Shown here piece after piece: positions 8,673 to 16,470 of a stretch of 64,000 nucleotides of DNA (positions are counted from its first letter, which is position 1; every line of letters starts with the position of its first letter). Source of the stretch: Tenacibaculum sp. MAR_2010_89 (GTDB lineage: Bacteria > Bacteroidota > Bacteroidia > Flavobacteriales > Flavobacteriaceae); NCBI RefSeq assembly GCF_900105985.1, contig NZ_FNUB01000005.1, forward strand, positions 2,232,001-2,296,000. The letters are read 5' to 3'. The translations under genes were made by a program, and so were the position numbers. The notes under the pieces are model-generated. The model worked only from the letters and a program-made list of their open reading frames with translations, did no database searches and was not told where the DNA came from.

Positions 8673-9509
8673 ATGAACAATAACAGGCAATTAGATTTAA
8701 AGTTTCCTAAAGGAGGTTTTATGGTAGTTTTATTAGCTGTAATTACAATTATAGCTTTTTCAAAATCAACAGAAACTATAAAGTCAGGTCAAGCTGGAGT
8801 TTTGTATAAAACTTTTGGAGGTGGTGTAGTAACAGATGAACCATCATTAGGTGAAGGTTTTCATATTGTGGCTCCATGGAATAAGGTTTTCGTGTATGAA
8901 GTACGTCAACAAGAAATTTTTGAAAAAATGCAAGTTTTATCTTCAAATGGATTAGAAATTCAATTAGAAGCTTCTGCATGGTTTCAACCACAATCAGAAA
9001 ATTTAGGGTTATTACATAAAGAAAAAGGAGAAAATTATATTTCAAGAGTTATTCAACCAGCCATTCGTTCTGCTGCTAGAAGTGTTGTAGGTCGTTATAC
9101 ACCAGAACAATTATACTCTAGTAAAAGAGATGTAATTCAAGAAGAGATATTTGTTGAAACAAAGAAAATATTAGACAAGCAACATATTCAATTAAATGAA
9201 GTATTAGTTAGAGATGTTACTTTACCAGCTACTATCAAATCAGCAATTGAACGAAAACTAAAGCAAGAACAAGAGTCATTAGAATATGAGTTTAGGTTAG
9301 TAACTGCACAAAAAGAAGCTGAAAAACAGATAATTGAAGCAAAAGGAAAAGCAGATGCAAACAAAATTTTAAGTGCTTCACTTACTGATAAAATTCTACG
9401 TGATAAAGGTATTGAAGCAACAATGAAATTATCTGAATCACCAAACAGTAAAGTTGTGATTATAGGTTCAGGTAATAGTGGAATGCCAATTATCCTTGGG
9501 AATCAGTAA
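8673..9509 (+). CDS. prohibitin/SPFH-domain membrane protein
   Basis: 278 aa. A short cytoplasmic N-terminus and one TM anchor (about residues 16-30, GFMVVLLAVITIIAF) precede a PHB/SPFH domain with GQAGVLYKTFGGGV, GFHIVAPWNKV and a long helical region VLVRDVTLPATIKSAIERKLKQEQE typical of prohibitins. The C-terminal Ala/Lys/Glu-rich coiled coil (about 200-245) supports ring oligomerisation. Bacterial prohibitin-like proteins organise membrane proteases such as FtsH; the specific partner here is unknown. It has its own promoter and a shared terminator with the convergent desaturase-family gene. Confidence 0.92.
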   Translation: MNNNRQLDLKFPKGGFMVVLLAVITIIAFSKSTETIKSGQAGVLYKTFGGGVVTDEPSLGEGFHIVAPWNKVFVYEVRQQEIFEKMQVLSSNGLEIQLEASAWFQPQSENLGLLHKEKGENYISRVIQPAIRSAARSVVGRYTPEQLYSSKRDVIQEEIFVETKKILDKQHIQLNEVLVRDVTLPATIKSAIERKLKQEQESLEYEFRLVTAQKEAEKQIIEAKGKADANKILSASLTDKILRDKGIEATMKLSESPNSKVVIIGSGNSGMPIILGNQ

Positions 9510-9531
9510 TTTAAAAAGTAAAAAATATAAA

Positions 9532-9562
9532 AAAGAGATAAATTATTAATTTATCTCTTTTT
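9532..9562. terminator. bidirectional terminator between prohibitin and sterol-desaturase genes
   Basis: AAAGAGATAAATTA and its reverse complement TAATTTATCTCTTT are separated by one T and flanked by A-runs and T-runs, so it can end transcription from both sides. The right arm overlaps the stop codon region of the minus-strand gene. Confidence 0.75.
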
Positions 9563-10441
9563 TTTTGCACTCCATTCTTTTCTTAAATCAGTAGATAATT
9601 TACCACTACCATCATGTTTCCATCCTGGTGGCTTAATCAAGTATTTAAGTTTATTTATAATAGATGTTTTAGAAAATAAAAAATCTGATAGCATATTGAA
9701 CCACTCATGAAAAGCAACTTTAATAGGATTGTATGTGTTAATATTACTAACTAAACCATATATAGGTTTTTCTATTTCTGGTTCAAATGTGCCAAATAGT
9801 TTATCCCATATAATAAAGATACCAGCATGATTTCTGTCTAAATATTGTGGATTTGTTGCATGATGAACTCTATGGTGACTAGGAGTGTTAAAAATTGCTT
9901 CAAACCAATTTGGTAGTTTGTAAATTAATTCAGTGTGAATCCAGTATTGATATAAAAGGCTTATACTCATTTGCATTAAAATCATTGCAGGATGAAACCC
10001 TATAAGGGCTAGGGGAGTCCAGAAAATAAAAGTATAAAAACTACCAGACCAAGTTTGTCGTAAAGCCGTTGATAAATTATATTTTTTTGAGGAATGATGT
10101 ACCACATGACTAGCCCAAAATAACCTACTTTCATGTGCAATTCTATGATTCCAGTAATACACTAAATCTTCAGCAAACAATAAAATTAACCACGACCACC
10201 AAATAAAGGGAATTGTAAAAAAGCGGTATTCATATATAAATAATAAGAAAGCGAATGTAATTCCTTTAGTAAATAATCCTATAAAAACATTACCTAAGCC
10301 CATCGTTATTGAAGTTAAGGAATCTATATATTCATAATTTTCCATTTTTACTTTTACAGTTAAAATTACTTCAATAAGTACTGTAATTATAAAAAAAGGA
10401 ATAGCAAAATGAATAATATTAGGTAATTCAGGGATTAACAT
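9551..10441 (-). CDS. sterol desaturase/fatty acid hydroxylase family membrane protein
   Basis: 296 aa with about four hydrophobic segments and the di-iron histidine boxes of the fatty acid hydroxylase superfamily: WNHRIAH (HxxxH), ASHVVHHSS (HxxHH) and a C-terminal HHRVHH. These ligate two irons on the cytoplasmic side of the membrane and support O2-dependent hydroxylation or desaturation of a lipid. Substrate cannot be told from sequence; in Bacteroidota candidates include sphingolipid, ornithine lipid or carotenoid-type substrates. ATG at 10441 follows a TAAGTTTG box (10466-10473, minus strand). Convergent with the prohibitin gene; no operon partner. Confidence 0.9.
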   Translation of the reverse strand: MLIPELPNIIHFAIPFFIITVLIEVILTVKVKMENYEYIDSLTSITMGLGNVFIGLFTKGITFAFLLFIYEYRFFTIPFIWWSWLILLFAEDLVYYWNHRIAHESRLFWASHVVHHSSKKYNLSTALRQTWSGSFYTFIFWTPLALIGFHPAMILMQMSISLLYQYWIHTELIYKLPNWFEAIFNTPSHHRVHHATNPQYLDRNHAGIFIIWDKLFGTFEPEIEKPIYGLVSNINTYNPIKVAFHEWFNMLSDFLFSKTSIINKLKYLIKPPGWKHDGSGKLSTDLRKEWSAKKKR

Positions 10442-10505
10442 ATTTTTGAAATTTTAGAAGGGTTACAAACTTACTCAAAAACAAATAAAAAAATATAGCG
10501 TGTAG

Positions 10506-10539
10506 TTGTTATATATATAGTCTATTTTTTATATATTTG
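10506..10539 (+). promoter_or_regulatory. promoter of the rpsF-rpsR-rplI operon
   Basis: TTG (10506-10508), 23-nt spacer, TATATTTG (10532-10539), the Bacteroidota -33/-7 pair at the long end of its spacing range. Predicted start of transcription near 10545, about 20 nt before the rpsF ATG. Confidence 0.65.
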
Positions 10540-10564
10540 CACCCTTAAAATAAAATTTTTAATT

Positions 10565-10906
10565 ATGAACCATTACGAAACTGTTTTCATTTTGAATCCC
10601 GTTTTATCTGAAGGTCAGATAAAGGAAACAGTGCAGAAATTTGAAGATTATTTGACTTCAAAGGGTGCAGAGGTGATTTACAAAGAAAATTGGGGCTTAA
10701 AGAAATTAGCTTACCCAATTGAAAAAAAGAAAAGTGGATTTTACCACTTAATCGAGTTTAAAGCATCAGGAGATACTATTACTCCGTTTGAATTAGAATT
10801 TAGACGTGATGATAGCATTATGCGTTATTTAACTGTAAGGTTAGATAAACATGCTGCGGCTTGGGCTGAGAAGAGAAAAGAACGTGTTAAATCATCAAAA
10901 AAGTAA
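10565..10906 (+). CDS. rpsF: 30S ribosomal protein S6
   Basis: 113 aa, MNHYETVFILNPVLSEGQIKETV at the start and WGLKKLAYPIEKKKSGFYHL in the middle, both diagnostic for bS6. It binds 16S rRNA in the platform together with S18. First gene of the conserved rpsF-rpsR-rplI operon; the next start is 3 bp after its stop. Full length, no anomalies. Confidence 0.98.
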   Translation: MNHYETVFILNPVLSEGQIKETVQKFEDYLTSKGAEVIYKENWGLKKLAYPIEKKKSGFYHLIEFKASGDTITPFELEFRRDDSIMRYLTVRLDKHAAAWAEKRKERVKSSKK

Positions 10907-10909
10907 CCT

Positions 10910-11206
10910 ATGTCGTCTATAGATCAACAAGCAAAAGGAAACAAGCAAGGAGAAGTACGTTACTTAACTCCACTTGACATTGAAACTAAAAAAGAAGCAA
11001 AATACTGTCGTTTTAAGAAAAATGATATTAAATACATCGATTATAAAGATGCTAGTTTCTTAATGTATTTAGTAAACGAACAAGGTAAAATTTTACCAAG
11101 ACGTTTAACAGGAACATCATTAAAATATCAACGTAAAGTTGCACAGGCTATTAAAAGAGCTCGTCACTTAGCTTTAATGCCATACGTTGGTGATATGTTA
11201 AAATAA
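10910..11206 (+). CDS. rpsR: 30S ribosomal protein S18
   Basis: 98 aa. The C-terminal two thirds contain [16 protein letters not shown] and [34 protein letters not shown], the bS18 core that contacts S6 and rRNA. The N-terminal 30 residues are a short variable extension, normal for the phylum. Middle gene of the operon. Confidence 0.98.
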   Translation: MSSIDQQAKGNKQGEVRYLTPLDIETKKEAKYCRFKKNDIKYIDYKDASFLMYLVNEQGKILPRRLTGTSLKYQRKVAQAIKRARHLALMPYVGDMLK

Positions 11207-11221
11207 TAAAGAAGTAGAAAC

Positions 11222-11671
11222 ATGGAATTGATATTAAAACAAGACGTAGAAAACTTAGGTTTTAAAGACGATGTTGTAACCGTTAAGAATGGTTATGGAC
11301 GTAACTGCCTAATACCTCAAGGATATGCAATTTTAGCTACTTCTTCAGCTAAAAAAGTATTAGCAGAAAACTTAAAGCAACGTGCTTTTAAGGAAGCTAA
11401 ATTAATAGAAGATGCTACTAAATTAGCAGATACTATTAAAGGATATGAACTTAAAATAGCTTCTAAAGTTGGTACAGGAGACAAATTATTTGGATCTGTA
11501 AACAATGCTGATGTTGCTGTTGCATTATCAAAAGCAGGAACTGAGATAGATAGAAAATTTATCAAAGTTACTGGAGGTAATGTTAAAAGATTAGGTAAAT
11601 ATAATGCAGCTGTTCGTTTACACAGAGCAGTAGTAGCAGATATTGTATTTGAAGTTGTTGCTGAAAAGTAA
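11222..11671 (+). CDS. rplI: 50S ribosomal protein L9
   Basis: 149 aa, with MELILKQDVENLGFKDDVVTVKNGYGRNCLIPQGYA as N-terminal domain, a long connecting helix (about residues 40-75) and a C-terminal domain. bL9 binds 23S rRNA near the L1 stalk and helps reading-frame maintenance. Last gene of the operon, ended by a strong hairpin at 11695. Confidence 0.98.
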   Translation: MELILKQDVENLGFKDDVVTVKNGYGRNCLIPQGYAILATSSAKKVLAENLKQRAFKEAKLIEDATKLADTIKGYELKIASKVGTGDKLFGSVNNADVAVALSKAGTEIDRKFIKVTGGNVKRLGKYNAAVRLHRAVVADIVFEVVAEK

Positions 11672-11694
11672 TAGTTTATTACATATAATATATT

Positions 11695-11721
11695 AAAAAT
11701 CCGCTATAAGCGGATTTTTTT
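11695..11721 (+). terminator. terminator of the rpsF-rpsR-rplI operon
   Basis: AAAAATCCGC (11695-11704) pairs with GCGGATTTTT (11710-11719) across a TATAA loop and runs into T residues: a 10-bp intrinsic terminator. Confidence 0.88.
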
Positions 11722-11769
11722 ATGAATAAAAACAGGGTTTTTCCTGTAATAATTTTATTTTATTTATAG

Positions 11770-11894
11770 TATGTTTGCAAAACGGATAGATAAATAGGGG
11801 AATTTATCTGTAACTTCTAACCAATTCTAATATAATTCGATGAAAGGATTGTATTAAAAAACTCCAATATTTTTTAGAAAATATTGGAGTTTTA
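11770..11894 (+). ncRNA. candidate small RNA in the rplI-lysA gap
   Basis: The gap holds TATGTTTG (11770-11777, a TAnnTTTG match; no TTG at the expected -33 distance), a perfect 8-bp hairpin AGATAAAT/ATTTATCT with loop AGGGGA (11788-11809), a 45-nt linker, and a terminator-like hairpin with T-rich tail (11856-11894). No ORF of note is present. The order of elements is what a roughly 110-nt small RNA would show. The final hairpin is also positioned to terminate lysA on the other strand, so it may simply be a bidirectional lysA terminator. Confidence 0.3.
11856..11894. terminator. bidirectional-type terminator downstream of lysA
   Basis: AACTCCAATATTTT and AAAATATTGGAGTT pair around a short TTAG loop and are flanked by A-runs and T-runs. 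It lies just after the lysA stop (minus strand) and also could end a plus-strand transcript from about 11780. Confidence 0.8.
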
Positions 11895-11896
11895 TT

Positions 11897-13105
11897 TTAG
11901 TTAATAACTACTTGTTCTTGATTTCGTACTATGTCTTCAAAGGTTTCTCTTTTTCTAATTAAATAGTCTTTCCCTTTATAAAGCATAACTTCTGCAGGTC
12001 TATACCTTGAGTTGTAGTTTGAAGCCATAGAAAAACAATATGCACCCGCATTATGGAAACATAATATATCATCTTCAGCTATTTCTGAAATTCGTCTATT
12101 AGAACCAAAAGTATCGTTTTCACATATGTATCCAACTATACTATAAAATCGTTCTCTACCTTTAGGATTAGATATATTTTCAATATGATGATATGAGTTA
12201 TAAAACATTGGTCTTATAAGATGGTTTAAACCACTATCAATTCCAGCAAATACTGTAGATGTTGTTTGTTTTATAACATTTACTTTAGCTAGAAAATAAC
12301 CAGATTCACTTACTAAAAATTTACCAGGTTCAAACATTAAGGTTACATCTTTACCGTAATTTTTACAGAAATCATTAAACCTTGTTGATAGTTTTTTACC
12401 TAATTCATCAATGTTTGTTGAAATATCATCTTTTTTGTAAGGAACTTTAAAACCGCTTCCAAAATCAATAAAATCTATATTTTTAAATTGTTTAGCTATA
12501 TCAAATAAAATTTCTGTAGCTCTTAAAAAAGTATCAATATCTAAAATATCTGATCCAGTATGCATATGAATACCATTTATATGCATGCCTGTATTTTCAA
12601 CAACTCTTTTTATATGTGGTACTTGGTGTATTGAAATACCAAACTTAGAATCAATATGACCAACAGATATTTTACTGTTTCCACCAGCCATAACGTGTGG
12701 ATTTATTCTTATACAAACAGGTATTTCAGGGTGTTTTTGACCAAAAAGTTCTAATATTGATAAGTTATCAATATTAATTTGCACACCTAATTTAGCTACT
12801 TTTTCTATTTCTTGTAAAGAAACTCCATTAGGGGTGTATATAATATCTTTTGGTTCAAAACCAGCCAATAGCCCTAGTTTTACTTCCTGTATTGATACCG
12901 TATCTAATCCACTTTTTAAAGAATTAAAAACTTTTAATATGTTAATATTAGATAGTGCTTTTGTTGCATAATTTATCTTTACATTTTTAACTTTAGAAAA
13001 AGCGTTTGTAATTTTTTTATATTGATTAATTATTACATCTGTATCATAAACATATAACGGACAACCGTATGTGTCTGCTAGCTTTAGTAATTCTTTTCTG
13101 TTCAT
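11897..13105 (-). CDS. lysA: diaminopimelate decarboxylase
   Basis: 402 aa from ATG at 13105. A longer frame to 13156 is rejected because a consensus promoter sits inside it. Fold III PLP decarboxylase: PLP lysine in NYATKALSN (near residue 46), HMHTGSD and EPGKFLV for cofactor and phosphate binding, and CENDTF near the C-terminus contributing the active-site Cys from the partner subunit. It converts meso-diaminopimelate to L-lysine and CO2, the last step of the pathway that also uses dapD in this window. Single gene with its own promoter and terminator. Confidence 0.95.
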   Translation of the reverse strand: MNRKELLKLADTYGCPLYVYDTDVIINQYKKITNAFSKVKNVKINYATKALSNINILKVFNSLKSGLDTVSIQEVKLGLLAGFEPKDIIYTPNGVSLQEIEKVAKLGVQINIDNLSILELFGQKHPEIPVCIRINPHVMAGGNSKISVGHIDSKFGISIHQVPHIKRVVENTGMHINGIHMHTGSDILDIDTFLRATEILFDIAKQFKNIDFIDFGSGFKVPYKKDDISTNIDELGKKLSTRFNDFCKNYGKDVTLMFEPGKFLVSESGYFLAKVNVIKQTTSTVFAGIDSGLNHLIRPMFYNSYHHIENISNPKGRERFYSIVGYICENDTFGSNRRISEIAEDDILCFHNAGAYCFSMASNYNSRYRPAEVMLYKGKDYLIRKRETFEDIVRNQEQVVIN

Positions 13106-13126
13106 TTTTAAAAGTATTTTACGGTT

Positions 13127-13156
13127 CAAATGTAGAAAAGATAGAAAGTCAAGCAA
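13127..13156 (-). promoter_or_regulatory. promoter of lysA
   Basis: On the minus strand TTG (13154-13156), exactly 19 nt, then TACATTTG (13127-13134). Predicted transcription start near 13121, giving a leader of about 15 nt before ATG 13105. This fixes the lysA start. Confidence 0.7.
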
Positions 13157-13362
13157 ATTAATTTTAAGAAATAAACATATCTATGATTTTTTGTAAAAAT
13201 TAGATATTAGGATATATTTAATTTTTACTTATTATAAAAAGAAGATTTTATATAAGAAACAAAAAATTACAAGTAAGTTGCTTTATAATTTTTGATAGTT
13301 CCATAATATGTTAAGTCAATGAGTAGTTAATTTAAATAATATACAGTTTAGCTTTTTTATTT

Positions 13363-13393
13363 AGGGTTGCTTTCTAGACGCAACCTTTTTTTT
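13363..13393 (+). terminator. orphan intrinsic terminator, plus strand
   Basis: GGTTGC (13365-13370) pairs with GCAACC (13380-13385) around TTTCTAGAC and is followed by eight T residues. It points away from lysA and has no coding gene upstream on its strand. Confidence 0.75.
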
Positions 13394-13440
13394 ATTTTAA
13401 GACTATATAGAAAAGTATATTAATTAAATATAAAACTATT

Positions 13441-13845
13441 ATGAAAAACATTAAATCAGTAATTCTTTTAGTAACAGTGTTATTCTTTTCGTGTAATGAA
13501 AATGATTCACCAACAATAAGTTTGAAAGATAATACGTTTGGGCTTTGTTTAGAAAATGAACCTAAATTAACTGACCTTAATTTTACAGGAACAGTTTGTT
13601 GTTTTCAAAGAAATTCAACATTGAATATTGGTACTCCAATAGTTTATGAATATGTTACAAATCTATCAGATCCAATTGTAAAATGGGAAATAATTTCAGG
13701 AGATATTGAATTTTTGTCAGGGATTGATAATAATAAAGTTACGATACAATTAGGGAATAATTTTAAAAATGGAAAAATTAAGGTGAGAGGTGTTTCATCT
13801 GGCGGTTTAACGTGTGATGAAGTTATTATTATTGAAGAAGATTAA
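13441..13845 (+). CDS. small lipoprotein of unknown function
   Basis: 134 aa. MKNIKSVILLVTVLFFSC is a lipoprotein signal with Cys18; acidic residues follow (NENDS). The mature part is predicted mostly beta (VKWEIISGDIEFLSGIDNNKVTIQLG), resembling a single Ig/PKD-like sandwich, and contains three further Cys (CLENEP, VCCFQ) plus one near the C-terminus. No family recognised. Preceded by an orphan terminator and followed by a very long hairpin terminator, so it is a monocistronic unit. Confidence 0.7.
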   Translation: MKNIKSVILLVTVLFFSCNENDSPTISLKDNTFGLCLENEPKLTDLNFTGTVCCFQRNSTLNIGTPIVYEYVTNLSDPIVKWEIISGDIEFLSGIDNNKVTIQLGNNFKNGKIKVRGVSSGGLTCDEVIIIEED

Positions 13846-13873
13846 TTTTTAATTAATAGTATTTTTATAAACT

Positions 13874-13922
13874 AAAAAGTTATAATCCCATAAAAGGTAA
13901 TTTTATGGGATTATAACTTTTT
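13874..13922. terminator. long bidirectional terminator
   Basis: A 22-bp perfect stem: AAAAAGTTATAATCCCAT continuing to 13895 pairs with 13901-13922 around loop GGTAA. A- and T-runs at both ends suit termination of the lipoprotein gene (plus) and of the sigma-factor operon (minus). Confidence 0.85.
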
Positions 13923-13944
13923 TAATATGAAAGAAGTATGAATA

Positions 13945-14673
13945 TTAGTTTCGACTAATAACATTTCCAGAACCAATAGAGTTAGTGTCTACATGTTTTG
14001 GTTTTCCTTTATAATAAATATTCCCAGAGCCAACTACGTTAGCCTTTATTTTTTTAGATACAGATGTTTGTATATCTCCTGATCCTGCTATGCTAGCTTT
14101 TAAATAAGAAGTTTTTAATTCATATGCTTTAACATCTCCTGAACCAGCGATAGAGCATTTAAAATTATTCGTACTTCCTTTTAATTTAATATTTCCTGAG
14201 CCTCCAATAGAAGCTCTTATTGTTTTAGCATTAACCATAGCTTTTATGTTTCCAGACCCAGCTATACTGAAAGAAATATCTTCTTCTTTAATTTTTTTAT
14301 TTACTACAACGTTTCCAGAGCCTTCTAAAGATACACCATCAATACTTTCAAAAGAAACAGTAACAACAAGTTTTTTAGTAGTTCTTATATTAATATTCTT
14401 TTTGAATTTAATTTTTAGTTTGTTGTTTTTTACAATTGTTTCAATGTAAGGAATAATATTTTCTTCACCTTCAATTGATATTTTACCTTCATTACCTTCT
14501 ACAAGTCTAACATCAAAAGAGCCGCCAACGTTAACTCTATCAAAATCATTCACTTTTCTTGTTTCTGTAGTTACATTACCATTTCCTTTTACTTTTTTTG
14601 AACTCCACCAACTTTGAGCTTGTGATGTTAAGCTCATGCTTATTGCTATTAATATTATTATTGATTTTTTCAT
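13945..14673 (-). CDS. head-GIN (DUF2807) exported beta-helix protein
   Basis: 242 aa from ATG at 14673: MKKSIIILIAISMSLTSQAQ is a signal peptide. An alternative ATG at 14703 overlaps the upstream stop as ATGACTAA and would allow translational coupling. The mature part begins with a short GNVTTETRKV strand and then short repeats of the type GSGNV/GSGDI (about every 18-22 residues: GSGNVVV, GSGNIKA, GSGNIKL, GSGDVKA, GSGDIQT, GSGNIYY, GSGNVIS), the hallmark of head-GIN right-handed beta-helix proteins. Last gene of the sigma-factor operon; role at the cell surface unknown. Confidence 0.88.
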   Translation of the reverse strand: MKKSIIILIAISMSLTSQAQSWWSSKKVKGNGNVTTETRKVNDFDRVNVGGSFDVRLVEGNEGKISIEGEENIIPYIETIVKNNKLKIKFKKNINIRTTKKLVVTVSFESIDGVSLEGSGNVVVNKKIKEEDISFSIAGSGNIKAMVNAKTIRASIGGSGNIKLKGSTNNFKCSIAGSGDVKAYELKTSYLKASIAGSGDIQTSVSKKIKANVVGSGNIYYKGKPKHVDTNSIGSGNVISRN

Positions 14674-14695
14674 TTTTAAAGTTTTTATAATTGTT

Positions 14696-15793
14696 TTAGT
14701 CATTTGTTTTTAAAGAAACCCCTCCGTAACTTGACTTTATATTAATTACAGAATTACTATTTGAGTTCCCGAATACTCCTTCATAATATTTTTTTGAGGA
14801 TTTTTTAATGCTTTTATACATCTCTACTTTATCTTTCGGATAATTGAAACTTGCATATCCTAAACTCATAGTGAATTTGAAATTATTTGTACTGCTTGTT
14901 CCTAGCTTTATGCCTGCATAACTACCATCGATACTTATTTTTTCAAAATTATTTGCTATGTTTTGTATTTTAACACTTCCGTAATCTGTATTTATTTCGA
15001 GGTTCTTTTTTAAAGTACCAATTTTTACACCTGCATAATCAGAATTACCATATATATTTTCAACATTATTAACAATAAGACTACCATAATCACTATTAAA
15101 GTTTATAGTATTAGAGTTTTGAATTTTTACTGCAGAGTAATCAGCATTAATTTTTAGTTTTTCAGAATTATTAATTCTTAATTTAGAATAATCTATAGAG
15201 ATGTTACCAGATTTTATATAGTTAATTTCCGAAGCACCGCAATAATCTAAATTTATAGTATTGTTAATATTGGTTAGTTTATCTATATCAATATTTCCAT
15301 AATCACAATTAATGTTTGATTTTCCTTCAAGTACATCAATTTCGATATTTCCATATGCATTATTAAAATCTGCATTATTTGTTACTGGCATTTTAATAAA
15401 ATAATTAATTTTAAAATTAATATTATTACTTTTCCACCATGATGACCAACTAGATTTTGTTTTTTCTATTCTAGTTCTGGCTTCTACTAAATTTTTAGTA
15501 GCTTCAAAATCAACAGTAATAGCATCTAGTTTATTTTCTACTTTATCTAAACTATTTCCCTTTACAGTAATTTTCACATCAATTTGTATACGATTTTCAT
15601 TCCATGTAGTTACATTAATGTTTCCATATTTGTTTTTAATATATAGTGTAGCATTACTATTTACTGAAAATTGTTTTTTAATGGTCTTACTTTTTTCATG
15701 CTTTTTACTACTATTATCATTAATTGTATTTGAGAATAATAGAGCAGGAGTTAAGCCAATAACTAATAAAAGTGTTTTATATAATTTCATCAT
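14696..15793 (-). CDS. exported adhesin-like beta-helix protein (DUF4097-type)
   Basis: 365 aa from tandem ATGs at 15793/15790; a further in-frame ATG lies at 15805. Signal peptide MKLYKTLLLVIGLTPALLFS. The mature protein has a conserved start VNSNATLYIKNKYGNINVTTWNENRIQIDVKITVKG, then repeated YGNI/YGSV/YAGVKI turns (DYGNIDIDKL, DYSAVKIQN, DYGSLIVNN, DYAGVKIGT, DYGSVKIQN, SYAGIKLGT), again a parallel beta-helix. It overlaps the anti-sigma-like gene upstream by about 17 bp and the head-GIN gene follows, so the two exported beta-helix proteins are co-expressed with the sigma factor. Function unknown. Confidence 0.8.
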   Translation of the reverse strand: MMKLYKTLLLVIGLTPALLFSNTINDNSSKKHEKSKTIKKQFSVNSNATLYIKNKYGNINVTTWNENRIQIDVKITVKGNSLDKVENKLDAITVDFEATKNLVEARTRIEKTKSSWSSWWKSNNINFKINYFIKMPVTNNADFNNAYGNIEIDVLEGKSNINCDYGNIDIDKLTNINNTINLDYCGASEINYIKSGNISIDYSKLRINNSEKLKINADYSAVKIQNSNTINFNSDYGSLIVNNVENIYGNSDYAGVKIGTLKKNLEINTDYGSVKIQNIANNFEKISIDGSYAGIKLGTSSTNNFKFTMSLGYASFNYPKDKVEMYKSIKKSSKKYYEGVFGNSNSNSVINIKSSYGGVSLKTND

Positions 15794-16310
15794 ATTTAAT
15801 TTCAAATTTTGTTGGGTTTTTTTGATATTCTAATTGAGTAAGTAATTCTCCTAAAATATCTAATCTCTGTTGGTAATTATTTATCATTCTTTGTATGATG
15901 TACCTTTTGTTTTCATTTTTAAGTAGCTCTTTAGAGAATGTTTTAAATTTATCTTCAAGGTCTTCAAATTTATCAAGAGCATCTTCAATTAGGGTTTCAG
16001 TTTCAATATTTCTATGCTTTTCAACTTCTTTTAATTCTTGCTTAATTGTTGAAACAAAAAAAGTTTCAGCTTCGGCCATTTTAGGAGATATTCCAGCTAA
16101 ACCATATTGTGCTTTTGTGTTTTGAATATTACCTAGATAAAATCCTAAAACTAATATAACAGAAGCTGCTATACTCATCCATTTCCATGAAGTAAATGTT
16201 CTTTTTTTAGGAGTTTGTAACTTGCGTTGAAATCTAATAAGATGACCAGAATGAGGTTCATGAATATCGAAATCATTATCATGAAAAAAGTTATGTAATT
16301 TATCTGCCAT
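15777..16310 (-). CDS. anti-sigma-factor-like single-pass membrane protein
   Basis: 177 aa. A cytoplasmic N-terminus of about 40 residues with FDIHEPHSGHLIRFQRKL, one TM (about residues 43-60, WMSIAASVILVLGFYLG) and a periplasmic, strongly helical, charged domain (about 85-175). This layout and its place directly downstream of the ECF sigma gene fit an anti-sigma factor; the HEP.SGH.xRF.xKL segment would contact the sigma factor. No zinc-finger HxxxCxxC motif is seen, so it is not a classical ZAS anti-sigma. Function is inferred from context. Confidence 0.7.
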   Translation of the reverse strand: MADKLHNFFHDNDFDIHEPHSGHLIRFQRKLQTPKKRTFTSWKWMSIAASVILVLGFYLGNIQNTKAQYGLAGISPKMAEAETFFVSTIKQELKEVEKHRNIETETLIEDALDKFEDLEDKFKTFSKELLKNENKRYIIQRMINNYQQRLDILGELLTQLEYQKNPTKFEIKYDEII

Positions 16311-16359
16311 AAAATTTCATTTTATAAATTCTTATTAATTTATTTAATACTACATCTTT

Positions 16360-16470
16360 TTAAAAAAGTAGTAACTTTAATTTTTGTCTAAATCGGTCAA
16401 AATGTCCAGAACGTGGTTCATGAATATCAAAGTCATTTTCATAAAAAAAGACAAGTAATTTATCTACCAT
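16360..16470 (-). pseudogene. truncated second copy of the anti-sigma N-terminus
   Basis: A 36-codon frame from ATG 16470 (inside the 3' end of the sigma gene) to TAA 16360-16362. Residues 1-31 (MVDKLLVFFYENDFDIHEPR, then SGHFDRFRQKL) align over their whole length with residues 1-31 of the anti-sigma-like protein encoded 50 bp downstream. It stops before the TM segment. The aligned DNA is also clearly similar. It is either the relic of a tandem duplication or a tiny expressed peptide holding only the sigma-binding part. Confidence 0.75.

Larger units (their letters stand above)
13106..13440. other. 335-bp intergenic region between lysA and a lipoprotein gene
   Basis: Contains the lysA promoter at its left end and a plus-strand terminator hairpin at 13363-13393. 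Between 13160 and 13362 the sequence is AT-rich with no convincing ORF, repeat or tRNA. I see no gene that the plus-strand terminator would serve. Confidence 0.6.

Noticed and set aside
13105..13156. Extended lysA start giving 17 more residues
   Set aside because: A perfect TTG-N19-TACATTTG promoter sits in that stretch and the extra residues do not match LysA N-termini.
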